Positions 50,858-59,312 of a stretch of 64,000 nucleotides of DNA are shown piece after piece. This stretch comes from JAXMAF01 sp046350555 (GTDB taxonomy: Bacteria > Planctomycetota > Phycisphaerae > Phycisphaerales > SM1A02): the NCBI GenBank assembly GCA_046350555.1, contig JAXMAF010000005.1, positions 62,001 to 126,000 on the forward strand, read 5' to 3'. Within the stretch, counting starts at the first letter, position 1, and every line of letters starts with the position of its first letter. The position numbers and the translations under genes were made by a program. The notes below the pieces were generated by a model. That model did not search any database and had not been told where the DNA came from. It worked only from the letters and a program-made list of their open reading frames with translations.

Positions 50858-52288
50858 ATGGCAGCCATCAAACAGCCCGCAGACAAGTCGTATTTCCTGC
50901 TTCCCGATCTCGGCGAAGGCGTCCATGAGGCCGAGCTGCTCAAGTGGCGCGTCAAGCCTGGCGAGACGGTCAAGGAACACCAGATCATCGCCGACATGGA
51001 GACGGACAAGGCCGTCGTCGAAGTGCCGTCGCCGTGGGCCGGGACGATCGGCGACCTCAACGCGAAGGAGGGCGACATCGTCCACGTCGGATCGATCCTC
51101 GTGCGCTACGGCGCGAGCGGTGCGGGTGCGACGTCGGGGGCCAAGACGTCGTCGAGCCAGACCTCGTCGAGCCAGACCTCGTCGAGCCCGGCATCGTCCG
51201 CCGCTGCCTCGAAGCCAGCGCCGGCCGCGGCGGCGAAGCATGCGGCCGAATCGGGCGAACGCGAGGACGCCGGCACCGTCGTCGGCACGATGTCGGGCGA
51301 GCTGACCGTCTCGGATCGCTTCGCGCGTCGGCGCGACGAGAATGGCTCGGCGGCACGGCCCGGCAAGTCGCTCGCGACGCCGGCGGTGCGCGGCATCGCG
51401 AAGAAGCTCGGCGTCGACATCAACGCGGTGCCCGCGAGCGGTCGCGGCGGCCGAGTGACGGCGACGGACGTGGAGTCCTTCGCCCAGGGCGGGACCGCGA
51501 CGCAGCCGCGAGCGCGCGGCGGCGCGACGGTGGAGGGTGGCGCCGGCTTCGCGCCGCAGGCCGTTCCGATCCCCGCGACCCTTCCCGCCGTCGACGCCAG
51601 CGGCGTCTCGCAGCGCATCCCCTTCCGCGGCGTGCGGCGCAAGATCGCCGATGCCCTCTCGCTCTCGGTGCGCACCGCGGTGCACTTCACCGCGGTCGAC
51701 GAGGCCGACGTCACGGCGCTCGAGCGCAAGCGGCGCGAGTACGCCGCGGTGCTCGGCCAGAAGATGTCGCTGCTGCCCTTCGTCATGGCCGCGGTGTGCA
51801 AGGCGCTGCGCAAGCACACGGCGATGAACGCCAACGTCGACGACGCCAAGGGCGAGATCCTTCTCAAGGGCGTGATCAACCTCGGCTGCGCGGTGGACAC
51901 CGATCACGGCCTCATGGTGCCGGTGATCCAGAACGCCGACCAGAAGTCGCTTGTGCAGCTTGCCGAGTCGGTGAAGGACCTGGCCGCGCGCTGCCAGAAC
52001 CGCACCGTGGCGCGCGAGGAGCTCATCGGCGGGACCTTCACGATCTCCAACGTCGGCAGCTACGGCGGCATGTTCGCCACGCCGATCATCAACTATCCGG
52101 AGATCGGGATCCTCGCCGCCGGTCGCGCCAAGGAGCGCGTGCTGGTGAAGAACGGTCAGTTCTACGCGGGGCTGGTCCTGCCGTTGTCGATCTCGGCGGA
52201 TCACCGCGTGGTGGATGGAGCCGAGGCGGTGAGGTTCCTGAACACGGTGGTGGGACTGCTCGAGGATCCGGCGAAGCTCATCGGATGA
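50858..52288 (+). CDS. Dihydrolipoamide acyltransferase (2-oxoacid dehydrogenase E2)
   Basis: A 476-residue E2. The lipoyl domain is at the N-terminus (LPDLGEGVHEAELLKWRVKP) with K51 lipoylated in METDKAVVEVPSP. A linker with direct DNA repeats encodes SSSQTSSSQTSSSP. The E3/E1-binding domain is at about residues 170-205 (KSLATPAVRGIAKKLGVDIN, PASGRGGRVTATDV). The catalytic domain ends with H449 and D453 in SADHRVVDGAEAVRF. The substrate (pyruvate, branched-chain or 2-oxoglutarate) is not certain; no E1 or E3 gene is adjacent. The ATG at 50858 gives the domain start directly. The enzyme transfers acyl groups to CoA in the cytoplasm. Confidence 0.93.
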   Translation: MAAIKQPADKSYFLLPDLGEGVHEAELLKWRVKPGETVKEHQIIADMETDKAVVEVPSPWAGTIGDLNAKEGDIVHVGSILVRYGASGAGATSGAKTSSSQTSSSQTSSSPASSAAASKPAPAAAAKHAAESGEREDAGTVVGTMSGELTVSDRFARRRDENGSAARPGKSLATPAVRGIAKKLGVDINAVPASGRGGRVTATDVESFAQGGTATQPRARGGATVEGGAGFAPQAVPIPATLPAVDASGVSQRIPFRGVRRKIADALSLSVRTAVHFTAVDEADVTALERKRREYAAVLGQKMSLLPFVMAAVCKALRKHTAMNANVDDAKGEILLKGVINLGCAVDTDHGLMVPVIQNADQKSLVQLAESVKDLAARCQNRTVAREELIGGTFTISNVGSYGGMFATPIINYPEIGILAAGRAKERVLVKNGQFYAGLVLPLSISADHRVVDGAEAVRFLNTVVGLLEDPAKLIG

Positions 52289-52427
52289 CGGCGTCGACGC
52301 CCGCCTCCGCATCATCGCCGATGCCCGTGCACCGTCGGCATCGCCCGGTCGACACGTCGCGCGATGTCGCATCGGACGTGCCGACCGCACGAACACGAAT
52401 TCGTTGCATTCGCCGCGGCCCGACTTA

Positions 52428-52590
52428 GCAGCCCGTGGCGAAAGTCATTCGGGCTGCGGCCGAGCAGGATTCCGCATCTCTGCGTCGCCGCCGCTTGCCG
52501 TAGATTCCGTGGAATACGGCTGCGCGGCGGCTCCTTGATCTGCGAAATCCTGCTCGCCCTCGCCGTCGAAGCACTTTCGCCACGGGCTGC
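52428..52590 (-). repeat. Repeat B, divergent full copy
   Basis: The interior differs clearly from the other copies, but the length is again exactly 163 bp and the ends GCAGCCCGTGGCGAAAGT are perfect. TA flanks both sides. It ends 33 bp before the GTG of the dockerin gene, thus in its leader. Confidence 0.92.
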
Positions 52591-52622
52591 TAGGCTCTCC
52601 TTCGCCTTCCAAGGAGCGCCCC

Positions 52623-53423
52623 GTGATCAGCACCCGTCACCGATCCCTTCCAGCCGCCGCACGCCTCGCGGTCGTGGCCGTCGCGTCGACCGTCGCACTC
52701 GCCAGTCCATCCCTCGCCGGCGTGACGCAGTCCACCGGACCGACGCCCTATCGCCAGTTCTCCGACGGACTCTTCGGCTGCATCCACTTCGCGTCGTTCC
52801 AGCTCGAGGACTTCGAGGATCACCTGCTCAACACACCGGGCATCTCGGCCGATGCCGGCTTCGTGACCAGCTCCCAGTTCGCCACGGCGCGCGACTCGGT
52901 CGACCTCGACGACGGCGACCTGAACGAGTCGTCGTACAACAACGCCGGCACGTACCTCGGCGACTCGTGGTACACCGTCGTGAGCACGTCGTTCTCCTTC
53001 GATCCCGTCGTCATCGGCGGCTTCCCGACGCACGCCGGGCTCGTGCTCACCGACGCCACGTTCGCTCCGGCGACCGTCACCGCATACGACGAGATGGGCC
53101 AGCCGTTCGCCAGCATCGTCTACGACTTCCCCGATCCAGGCGACTCGTCGTGCGCCGACGACTGGTTCTACGGCTTCTTCAGCTCGACGGGCATCTCGCG
53201 CATCGAGGTGAGCGTGGGGAACGCGATCGAGATCGATCACATCCAGTACGGCTTCAGCGACCTTCGCGCCGCGAGCGATCTCGACGGCAACGGCACGGTC
53301 GATGGCGGCGACCTCGGCCTGCTTCTCTCGAACTGGGGCACGCCATGCCTCGGCGAGCTCACCGGCGACTTCGTGATCGACGGCGCCGATCTCGGCGTGC
53401 TGCTGGCCAACTGGGGCGGGTAG
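52623..53423 (+). CDS. Secreted protein with dockerin tail
   Basis: A 266-residue protein with GTG start at 52623, supported by AAGGAG 6 bp upstream. The signal peptide runs to about residue 32 (AARLAVVAVASTVALASPSL, AG). The mature domain (YRQFSDGLFGCIHFASFQLE, DFEDHLLNTPGISADAGFVT, FDPVVIGGFPTHAGLVLTDA, IVYDFPDPGDSSCADDWFYG, IEVSVGNAIEIDHIQYGF) resembles small beta-sandwich domains common in planctomycete secreted proteins. The dockerin segments are SDLDGNGTVDGGDLGLLLSN and GELTGDFVIDGADLGVLLAN. Repeat B lies in its leader. Function unknown. Confidence 0.85.
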   Translation: MISTRHRSLPAAARLAVVAVASTVALASPSLAGVTQSTGPTPYRQFSDGLFGCIHFASFQLEDFEDHLLNTPGISADAGFVTSSQFATARDSVDLDDGDLNESSYNNAGTYLGDSWYTVVSTSFSFDPVVIGGFPTHAGLVLTDATFAPATVTAYDEMGQPFASIVYDFPDPGDSSCADDWFYGFFSSTGISRIEVSVGNAIEIDHIQYGFSDLRAASDLDGNGTVDGGDLGLLLSNWGTPCLGELTGDFVIDGADLGVLLANWGG

Positions 53424-53480
53424 CACTGCAGCGCCCCTTGGCTCCGTCGCGAGACTGCTCGGAGTGGCTTTCCGCAAGGA

Positions 53481-53527
53481 GGGCGGAATTGGGTTGGGTG
53501 GGGCACGAGAATCAACCGGGACGCGCA
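53481..53527 (+). repeat. Repeat A, right-end fragment
   Basis: The last 47 bp of the element, GGCGGAATTGGGTTGGGTGG to GGGACGCGCA; the terminal TA has become CA. It lies between the dockerin and phosphatase genes. Confidence 0.85.
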
Positions 53528-53561
53528 TGGGCTGACTTCGCCATCGCGGTACCCTGCCCCG

Positions 53562-55487
53562 ATGCTCCGTCGCCTCAACCCCCGCAACTGGCCGCTGACC
53601 TTCCGCACGGCGGCGGATCTTCTCGTCGCGGCGCTGGTGCCGCTGGCGATCGGGACGTGGATGGCGTCGTCGCGCGGGATGGCGGCGCTGGATGGTTCCG
53701 CCAAGCAGAACCTGGAGCTTCTCGCGAGCGTCACCGCGACGCAGCTCGATCAGTTGATGGAGGACACGACCAAGTTCGTCGAGCAGGTCGCCGCCGACGA
53801 GCGCGTGATCGAGTTCTGCGCCGCCGCGCCCGAGGCGCGCGATCCGATGCGCGGCGCGGTGCAGCGACGTCTCGCGTTGGTTCCGAAGGCCAACGCCGAC
53901 TTCGACTCCATCTTCCTGATCGGCGTCGATGGCATCGGCATCGCCAGCACCAACCCGGCGAACGTGGGCCAGGACCTGCGCTTCCGCGAGTACTGGCGCG
54001 CCGCGGCGAAGGACGGAACCAGCTACATCACCAGCGTGCTCATCGGCAAGACCACCGGCAAGCCCGGCATCTACTACTCGGTTCCGGTGCGCCAGGGCGA
54101 GACGATCGTCGGCGTCGCGGTGCTCAAGGTCTCCGGCACGCGCGTGGGCGAGATCGTCGACAACGTGCGGATCGGCGACGAGGGTCGCGCCGCGATCTCC
54201 GACCGCGAGGGCGTGATCCTCGCGTCGCCGGACAAGTCGCTCCTCTACCACTCCTTCGGGCCGCTCTCGCGCGAGGCGATCGAGAAGATCGATCCCAAGA
54301 CATCCTTCAGCGTGCCGACCATCGAGTCGGCGGGCATTCCCGGCCTCATGGCGCCGCTGACCGGCGCGGTCGGACGCGGCTCGGCGGACTTCACGCGGCT
54401 CGATTCCGCGACCGGTCGCGAGGCCGCGTGGGTCGTGGGCTACGCGCCGATGCGCACGCAACCCTGGATCCTGAGCGTCACCATGCCGCAGGCGCAGTTC
54501 GCGGCGCCCTTGATCGCCCTGCGGCGCCAGCAGCGGCTGGTCGTGCTGCTGGTCGCGGCGCTCGCCGGCGCGTACGCGATCGTGCGCGCCCGGGGCATCA
54601 CGCGGCCGATCGTCTCGCTCACGGGCGCGGCCCAGCGCATCGCCGACGGCGACTTCACGGCCCGCGCCGAGGTGCGCAGCGACGACGAGATCGGCCGGCT
54701 CGGCGCCGCGTTCAACGCGATGGTGCCGAGATTGCAGGAACACCTGGACCTGCGGCAGTCCCTCGCCGTCGCCATGGACGTGCAGCAGGCCCTCCTGCCA
54801 AGCGCCGATCCGACACCGGACGGCCTCGATGTCGCCGGCCGCAGCCGGTACTGCGACGAGACGGGCGGCGACTACTTCGACTTCATCGACGTGTCGAAGG
54901 TTGCGCCGGGCTGCACGCTGATTGCGCTGGGCGACGTCATGGGCCATGGCGTGGCCAGTGCGCTCCTGATGGCCAGTGCCCGCGCCGCGCTGCGCGCCAG
55001 CATCGCCGAACGGGCCGACCTCGCCAACCTGTTGACGCGCGTGAACCGCGTGCTGGCCGCCGACGCGAGGCATGGCCGGTTCATGACGATGATCGTCGCG
55101 CTGATCGACATGCGCCATGGCACCGTCCGCTGGGCGAGCGCCGGCCACGATCCCATCATCCGCTACGACCGGACGACCGGAGCGTTCGACGAGCTCGAGG
55201 GCGCGGATCTCCCGCTGGGCGTGATGGCCACGACGGAGTTCGAGCAGTTCGAACGATCGGACCTGCGCTCCGGCCAGCTCCTGCTGCTCGGCACCGACGG
55301 CATCTGGGAGACGCGCAACGCGGCCGGCGAGATGTTCGGCAAGGACCGCCTGCGCGCGATCCTCGGGGCGAACGCGGAGCTCACCGCGAGCGAGATCGCC
55401 GGCGTGATCGACACGCAGCTTGCGACCTTCCGAGGCCTCGAGCGCATCCACGACGACATCACGTACGTCGTCGTGCGCGTGACCTGA
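53562..55487 (+). CDS. Membrane PP2C phosphatase with cache, HAMP and SpoIIE (RsbU-type) domains
   Basis: A 641-residue sensor phosphatase. One membrane segment lies at about residues 19-38 (LLVAALVPLAIGTWMA), then a periplasmic cache-like domain to about 310 (FDSIFLIGVDGIGIASTNPA, YYSVPVRQGETIVGVAVLKV). A second membrane segment is at 325-342 and a HAMP domain follows (GITRPIVSLTGAAQRIADGD, SDDEIGRLGAAFNAMV). The C-terminal PP2C/SpoIIE domain has its metal-binding motifs: ETGGDYFDF, ALGDVMGHGVASALLMASAR, LLGTDGIWETRNAAGE and HDDITYVVVRV. It would sense an external ligand and dephosphorylate an anti-sigma antagonist (STAS) protein; none is adjacent. Confidence 0.92.
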   Translation: MLRRLNPRNWPLTFRTAADLLVAALVPLAIGTWMASSRGMAALDGSAKQNLELLASVTATQLDQLMEDTTKFVEQVAADERVIEFCAAAPEARDPMRGAVQRRLALVPKANADFDSIFLIGVDGIGIASTNPANVGQDLRFREYWRAAAKDGTSYITSVLIGKTTGKPGIYYSVPVRQGETIVGVAVLKVSGTRVGEIVDNVRIGDEGRAAISDREGVILASPDKSLLYHSFGPLSREAIEKIDPKTSFSVPTIESAGIPGLMAPLTGAVGRGSADFTRLDSATGREAAWVVGYAPMRTQPWILSVTMPQAQFAAPLIALRRQQRLVVLLVAALAGAYAIVRARGITRPIVSLTGAAQRIADGDFTARAEVRSDDEIGRLGAAFNAMVPRLQEHLDLRQSLAVAMDVQQALLPSADPTPDGLDVAGRSRYCDETGGDYFDFIDVSKVAPGCTLIALGDVMGHGVASALLMASARAALRASIAERADLANLLTRVNRVLAADARHGRFMTMIVALIDMRHGTVRWASAGHDPIIRYDRTTGAFDELEGADLPLGVMATTEFEQFERSDLRSGQLLLLGTDGIWETRNAAGEMFGKDRLRAILGANAELTASEIAGVIDTQLATFRGLERIHDDITYVVVRVT

Positions 55488-55541
55488 GCCGGCGCCGCTC
55501 GCATGCGGTGCGTGGCGAGCCGACCGCGGTCCGCCGACTCA

Positions 55542-55643
55542 TACGGATTCCAGTAGACCTCCATGCGTTGGACCCCGTGCCCACGGCGGTATCTCACGGC
55601 GGAATTGGGTTGGGTGGGGCGCGAGAATCAACCGGGACGCGTA
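55542..55643 (+). repeat. Repeat A, full copy
   Basis: A 102-bp copy with TA at both ends. Its right end directly abuts the TGA stop (minus strand, 55646-55644) of the enoyl-CoA hydratase gene. Confidence 0.92.
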
Positions 55644-56393
55644 TCACGTCCCGCCCCAGAGCGCCGCGAGGCGCGCCTGCGCCTCGGCGCCGGCGATGAT
55701 CTCGGCCGAGAGCTCCGCGGCGCGATCGAGGATGGCGTCCTCGTCGCTGGCGTCGAGGTGGTTGAGCCAGCGCTTGGTCGCCGCCAGCGCAAGCGGACCG
55801 CCCGTGGCGAGGCGTGCCGCGAGTTCGTTCGCCGCGGACTCGAGCGCATCGAGCGGCACCAGGTGCGTCGCCAGTCCCGCCGCGTGGCCCGCCGCGCCGT
55901 CCATCGTTCCACCGGCGAGCAGCATGGCCCGCGCTCGACCCGCGCCGATCCGCTTGACGAGCCACGGCGCAACGACCGCGGGGCAGATCCCGAGATCGAC
56001 CTCGGGATAGCCGAGCTTCGCCTCCGGATGCGTGACCGCGAAGTCGCAGACCACCATGAGCCCGCAGCCGCCACCGATCGCGGCGCCCTGCACGCGCGCA
56101 ATCGTCGGGATCGAGAGGCGTCGGATGCGCCGCGACACGCGGGAGAGCGTGCGCAGCATGTCGCCCATCGCCGCGGGATCGCTGCGCACGGCCTTCAGGT
56201 CCATTCCAGCGCAGAACGACTTGCCGGCGCCGGCCAGGATCATGACCCGCGCCGAGGTGTCGCGCTGGACGTCGTCGACGGCATCCCCCAGCGCCGCGAT
56301 CAGCTCGCGGGAGAGCGCGTTGCGGGCCGCCGCGCGGTTGAGCGTCACGGTCACGATGCCGTCGGAGGAGGATGTGGCGACAAGCGGGTGCAT
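55644..56393 (-). CDS. Enoyl-CoA hydratase/isomerase family protein
   Basis: The start at 56393 (MHPLVATSSSDGIVTVTLNR) gives 249 residues of the crotonase fold. RVMILAGAGKSFCAGMDLKA is the first oxyanion-hole block and VQGAAIGGGCGLMVVCDFAV the second; the catalytic-loop region is LGYPEVDLGICPAV, where the usual Glu sits in YPEV. The active-site Glu pair typical of hydratases is only partly present, so isomerase or other crotonase chemistry is possible. The gene is divergent from a second crotonase gene, and the two are only distantly similar. Confidence 0.88.
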   Translation of the reverse strand: MHPLVATSSSDGIVTVTLNRAAARNALSRELIAALGDAVDDVQRDTSARVMILAGAGKSFCAGMDLKAVRSDPAAMGDMLRTLSRVSRRIRRLSIPTIARVQGAAIGGGCGLMVVCDFAVTHPEAKLGYPEVDLGICPAVVAPWLVKRIGAGRARAMLLAGGTMDGAAGHAAGLATHLVPLDALESAANELAARLATGGPLALAATKRWLNHLDASDEDAILDRAAELSAEIIAGAEAQARLAALWGGT

Positions 56394-56532
56394 GGTGGCT
56401 CGGACGTCTTCGATCGGCGACGCCGAGCGGGAACCTTGAACCATCCGCCGTCGACGGTCAAGCGCCGGGGCGCCTGGCGAAGCGCGCTCCGGCCGCTCGT
56501 GGTGGCGGTCGATCGGGTCGCTACGCTCAGCC

Positions 56533-57285
56533 GTGCCGGTCGAACTCGATCAGTCGCCGCCCCTTGCCGAGATCGTGCTGGCCGACGCGACGCGGCGCAA
56601 TGCGATCGATCTCGCGATGTTCGATGCGCTCGATCTCGCGATCGCCTGCATCGCCCGCCGCGACGACATCGCCGCGGTGATCCTGCGCGGCGACGGGAAG
56701 GCGTTCTGCGCCGGCTTCGACCTCGAGGCGGTCGTCGCCGAACCGTCGCTCATGCGGACGTTCATCGAGCGGCTCGGCTCGGTCAATCGATCGATCCGCC
56801 GGCTGCCCATGCCGGTTGTCGCGGCGGTGCACGGCGCGGCGCTCGCGGGCGGCTGCGCACTCCTGTCGGCGTGCGACTTCGTCGTGGTCGCGCCCGATGC
56901 GACGCTGGGCTATCCCGTCCACCGCATCGGTGTCTCGCCATCGGTGACGACGCCGCTGCTCGCGGCGGCCATCGGGCCGGGCGCCGCCCGGGCGCTCCTG
57001 CTCTCCGGCGACCTGATCGACGGCGCGACGGCGCAGCGGCTCGGACTCGCCACGCACGTTGCGCGCTCCTCCGCGACCACGGTCGAGGAGGCCCGCTCGC
57101 TTGGACGCGACCTCGCCGCAAAGGCGCCGCTCGCGCTTCGCGCGACGAAGCGCTGGCTCAACGAGCTGGACGGCTCGCTGCGCGACGACGTCTTCGATGG
57201 CGCGGTGCGCGCCTCGACGCAGTTGGTCGGAGGTCGCGAGGCGCGGTCAATGCTCGACGCCTTCTGGTCGGCGCGGCGCGCTTAG
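56533..57285 (+). CDS. Enoyl-CoA hydratase/isomerase family protein
   Basis: A 250-residue crotonase-fold protein with GTG start at 56533 (MPVELDQSPPLAEIVLADAT, RRNAID). Oxyanion-hole blocks are AVILRGDGKAFCAGFDLEAV and VHGAALAGGCALLSACDFVV. The following loop is LGYPVHRIGVSPSV, in which the usual catalytic Glu (YPE) is replaced by Val-His, so a hydratase role is uncertain. The C-terminal part KAPLALRATKRWLNELDGSL matches the partner gene (ALAATKRWLNHLDAS). The two divergent genes share a 139-bp intergenic region and may act in one acyl-CoA pathway. A repeat A remnant follows its stop directly. Confidence 0.85.
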   Translation: MPVELDQSPPLAEIVLADATRRNAIDLAMFDALDLAIACIARRDDIAAVILRGDGKAFCAGFDLEAVVAEPSLMRTFIERLGSVNRSIRRLPMPVVAAVHGAALAGGCALLSACDFVVVAPDATLGYPVHRIGVSPSVTTPLLAAAIGPGAARALLLSGDLIDGATAQRLGLATHVARSSATTVEEARSLGRDLAAKAPLALRATKRWLNELDGSLRDDVFDGAVRASTQLVGGREARSMLDAFWSARRA

Positions 57286-57354
57286 CCCAATCCCGCCCCG
57301 AGACGCCGCGGTGCGCAAGGGGTCGAACCGCATGCAGGTCGACTGGAATCCGTA
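57286..57354 (-). repeat. Repeat A, partial copy
   Basis: About 69 bp from CCCAATCCCGCC to GGAATCCGTA. It starts at the TAG stop of the enoyl-CoA hydratase gene, and the missing end would have lain in that gene. Confidence 0.85.
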
Positions 57355-57387
57355 CGAGCCGTCGCCGGTCGCCGCCGAGCGCTTCAC

Positions 57388-58452
57388 CTACATCTTCGCC
57401 ATCCACTCGGCCTTCTTCGCCTCGAACTCCTCCTTGCTGAGCACGCCGGCGTCGAGGAGTTCCTTGAGCTGCTTGAGCCTCACGACCGGATCGGCGCCGC
57501 CGGGAACCGCGTGCACGCCGGCGGGGTTCACCGTCGGGTTCAGCGCCGGATCCTTCATCATGTTGGCCATCATCTGCGGCATCATCATCGCCAGTCCGAG
57601 GTTCACGCCCGTGTTCATCGGATTGTTCCCGCCGCCATCGCCGCTGCCGGGATTCGCCGCCATCGTCTTCATCGCGTCGGTCATGCCGACCTGCTGGTAG
57701 CTTGTGCCGGCCTCCTGGAGCACCCGCGCGCCCTGCGCCTTCGCGGCCAGCTCGCTGGCGATCGCGGAGTTCTTGTTCAGCGTCTGCTGGATCTCCTCGG
57801 TCGTGGAGATGCTGTTGACCGAGAGCTCGGCGAGCTCGAGCCCGAGCGTCGTGAACTCCGGCGCCAAGGCGCCGCGCACGCCGACGCCGAGCTCTCGCAG
57901 GAACCTCGGCAGCTCCTGGAAGGTCCGCTGGAGCGAGGCGAACGCGTCGGTCAGCGCCGAGACGAGGTACTGCGAGCGCAGGAAGTCCTCGATGTCGCGC
58001 GTGCGGAACTCGGAGAGCGTTCCCACGATCTTCGGGATGAAGACGGAAGGATCGCTGATGCGCACGGCGAAGCGCCCATGCGAGCGGACCGGGATCTGCA
58101 TCAGCACCGGATCGGGGATGTAGACCGGCTCGGGCGTTCCCCACTTGAGGTCGCGGAAGAGCTGCGCGCCGACGAAGTAGACCTCGGCGCGGAAGGGCGT
58201 GTTGCCCTTGCCGTAGACCATTCCGGTGATGAAGTTCGTCAGCACCGGGATCTGCTGCGTGGTGAGCACGTAGCGGCCCGAGTCGAACTTCGCCATCGGC
58301 TTGCCGTCGCGGAAGAAGAGCGCCGACTGCCCCTCGCGGACGACGAGCTGCGAGCCCCATTCGATCACGCCGTCGCCTTGGGACGGCAGCCGGACCGCCA
58401 TCATGTCGCCGACGGGGTCGCGGAACTCGATGATTTGAGCAAGCTTGGGCAT
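57388..58452 (-). CDS. SPFH-domain protein (YdjI/COG4260 type) with SHOCT-like C-terminus
   Basis: A 354-residue protein. MPKLAQIIEFRDPVGDMMAV, WGSQLVVREGQSALFFRDGK, SGRYVLTTQQIPVLTNFITG and PFRAEVYFVGAQLFRDLKWG, TPEPVYIPDP are the SPFH (stomatin/prohibitin-like) core of the COG4260 branch, which lacks an N-terminal membrane segment. A flexible Gly/Asn/Met-rich region (GLAMMMPQMMANMMKDPALN) follows. The end is a short SHOCT-like helix pair, DPVVRLKQLKELLDAGVLSK, EEFEAKKAEWMAKM. Such proteins form membrane-associated rings or lattices, often in stress or phage-shock settings. It is downstream of a small helical gene on the same strand. Confidence 0.88.
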   Translation of the reverse strand: MPKLAQIIEFRDPVGDMMAVRLPSQGDGVIEWGSQLVVREGQSALFFRDGKPMAKFDSGRYVLTTQQIPVLTNFITGMVYGKGNTPFRAEVYFVGAQLFRDLKWGTPEPVYIPDPVLMQIPVRSHGRFAVRISDPSVFIPKIVGTLSEFRTRDIEDFLRSQYLVSALTDAFASLQRTFQELPRFLRELGVGVRGALAPEFTTLGLELAELSVNSISTTEEIQQTLNKNSAIASELAAKAQGARVLQEAGTSYQQVGMTDAMKTMAANPGSGDGGGNNPMNTGVNLGLAMMMPQMMANMMKDPALNPTVNPAGVHAVPGGADPVVRLKQLKELLDAGVLSKEEFEAKKAEWMAKM

Positions 58453-58652
58453 GGGTTGGGTGGACTCTGCTGTGCCGTCGCGACGCGTTGTTCCGCTCGG
58501 GAACGGCGCGGACGAGGCGGGGCGTGAAACGGGAGACGAATGGGGAATGGATCGGTCGAAGGGGAGCCTGAAGGCAGTCGGCGGGTCGTCCGGAAGCGAG
58601 GACGTTCGCGCTCGACGAACCGACACCGCGCGGCGGCGGCGGCTCCGGCGAA

Positions 58653-59135
58653 TCACCATTCGCCGATGAGCATCTCGTCGCGTCGGCGGATGGCGGCGTC
58701 GAGCTGGTCGATCGACGCGCTCGCCGCCTTGATCGATTCTGCGCTCGGTGTGGCGAGCGCCGCGCCCGACGCCGCGACCCCCTTGGCCACGTCGCGGATC
58801 GAGTTGTCGTGATCGTGGATCGCGTCGAGCGTCGCCGCGTCGATCTTCATCGTGTCGAAGAAGCCGCTGTAGCCGCGCGGTGCGTGTCGGATCCGGTCGA
58901 CCATCGCCGTCAATCGTCGCCGCAGCGACTCGAGCGACTCGAGATGCTCGAACTTCATCGCACGGCTCGAATCGGCGATGGCGGCGTCGACCGCCTGGCG
59001 CGGGGCGTCGAGCGACCGGGCGATTCCCTCGCGAAGCAGGCGGTCGCTGTCGCGCCGCGCCTCGCGCTGCGCATAGCCCTTGTATCCGGGGATCCAGCCA
59101 ACCATCTTCTCCACCACGTTCGTCTTCTGCGCCAT
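58653..59135 (-). CDS. Helical protein encoded next to the SPFH gene
   Basis: The start at 59135 (MAQKTNVVEKMVGWIPGYKG, YAQREARRDSDRLLREGIAR) gives 160 residues, nearly all helical. MVGWIPGYKGYAQREARRDSDRLLRE resembles small planctomycete and deltaproteobacterial proteins found with SPFH genes; I know of no function. LESLRRRLTAMVDRIRHAPR and GYSGFFDTMKIDAATLDAIH form the centre. There is no signal peptide. The 200-bp gap to the SPFH gene has no other feature, so cotranscription is likely, and the product may be a client or adaptor of the SPFH assembly. Confidence 0.7.
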   Translation of the reverse strand: MAQKTNVVEKMVGWIPGYKGYAQREARRDSDRLLREGIARSLDAPRQAVDAAIADSSRAMKFEHLESLESLRRRLTAMVDRIRHAPRGYSGFFDTMKIDAATLDAIHDHDNSIRDVAKGVAASGAALATPSAESIKAASASIDQLDAAIRRRDEMLIGEW

Positions 59136-59312
59136 CGGATCGTCTCCGCGAACGAAAGGCCCGCCGCGCGCCAGACGCGCACCGAGCCCCGACTCCCGCC
59201 GGGCCGCCTCTGCGGCGGGCCAGGTCGGGGATGGTAGTTCGGCAACCGGCCGGGCGATTGCGACGACGGCGGCGTCCCGCACGCCGCCCGCGATCTCGGC
59301 GATACTTCGTCC

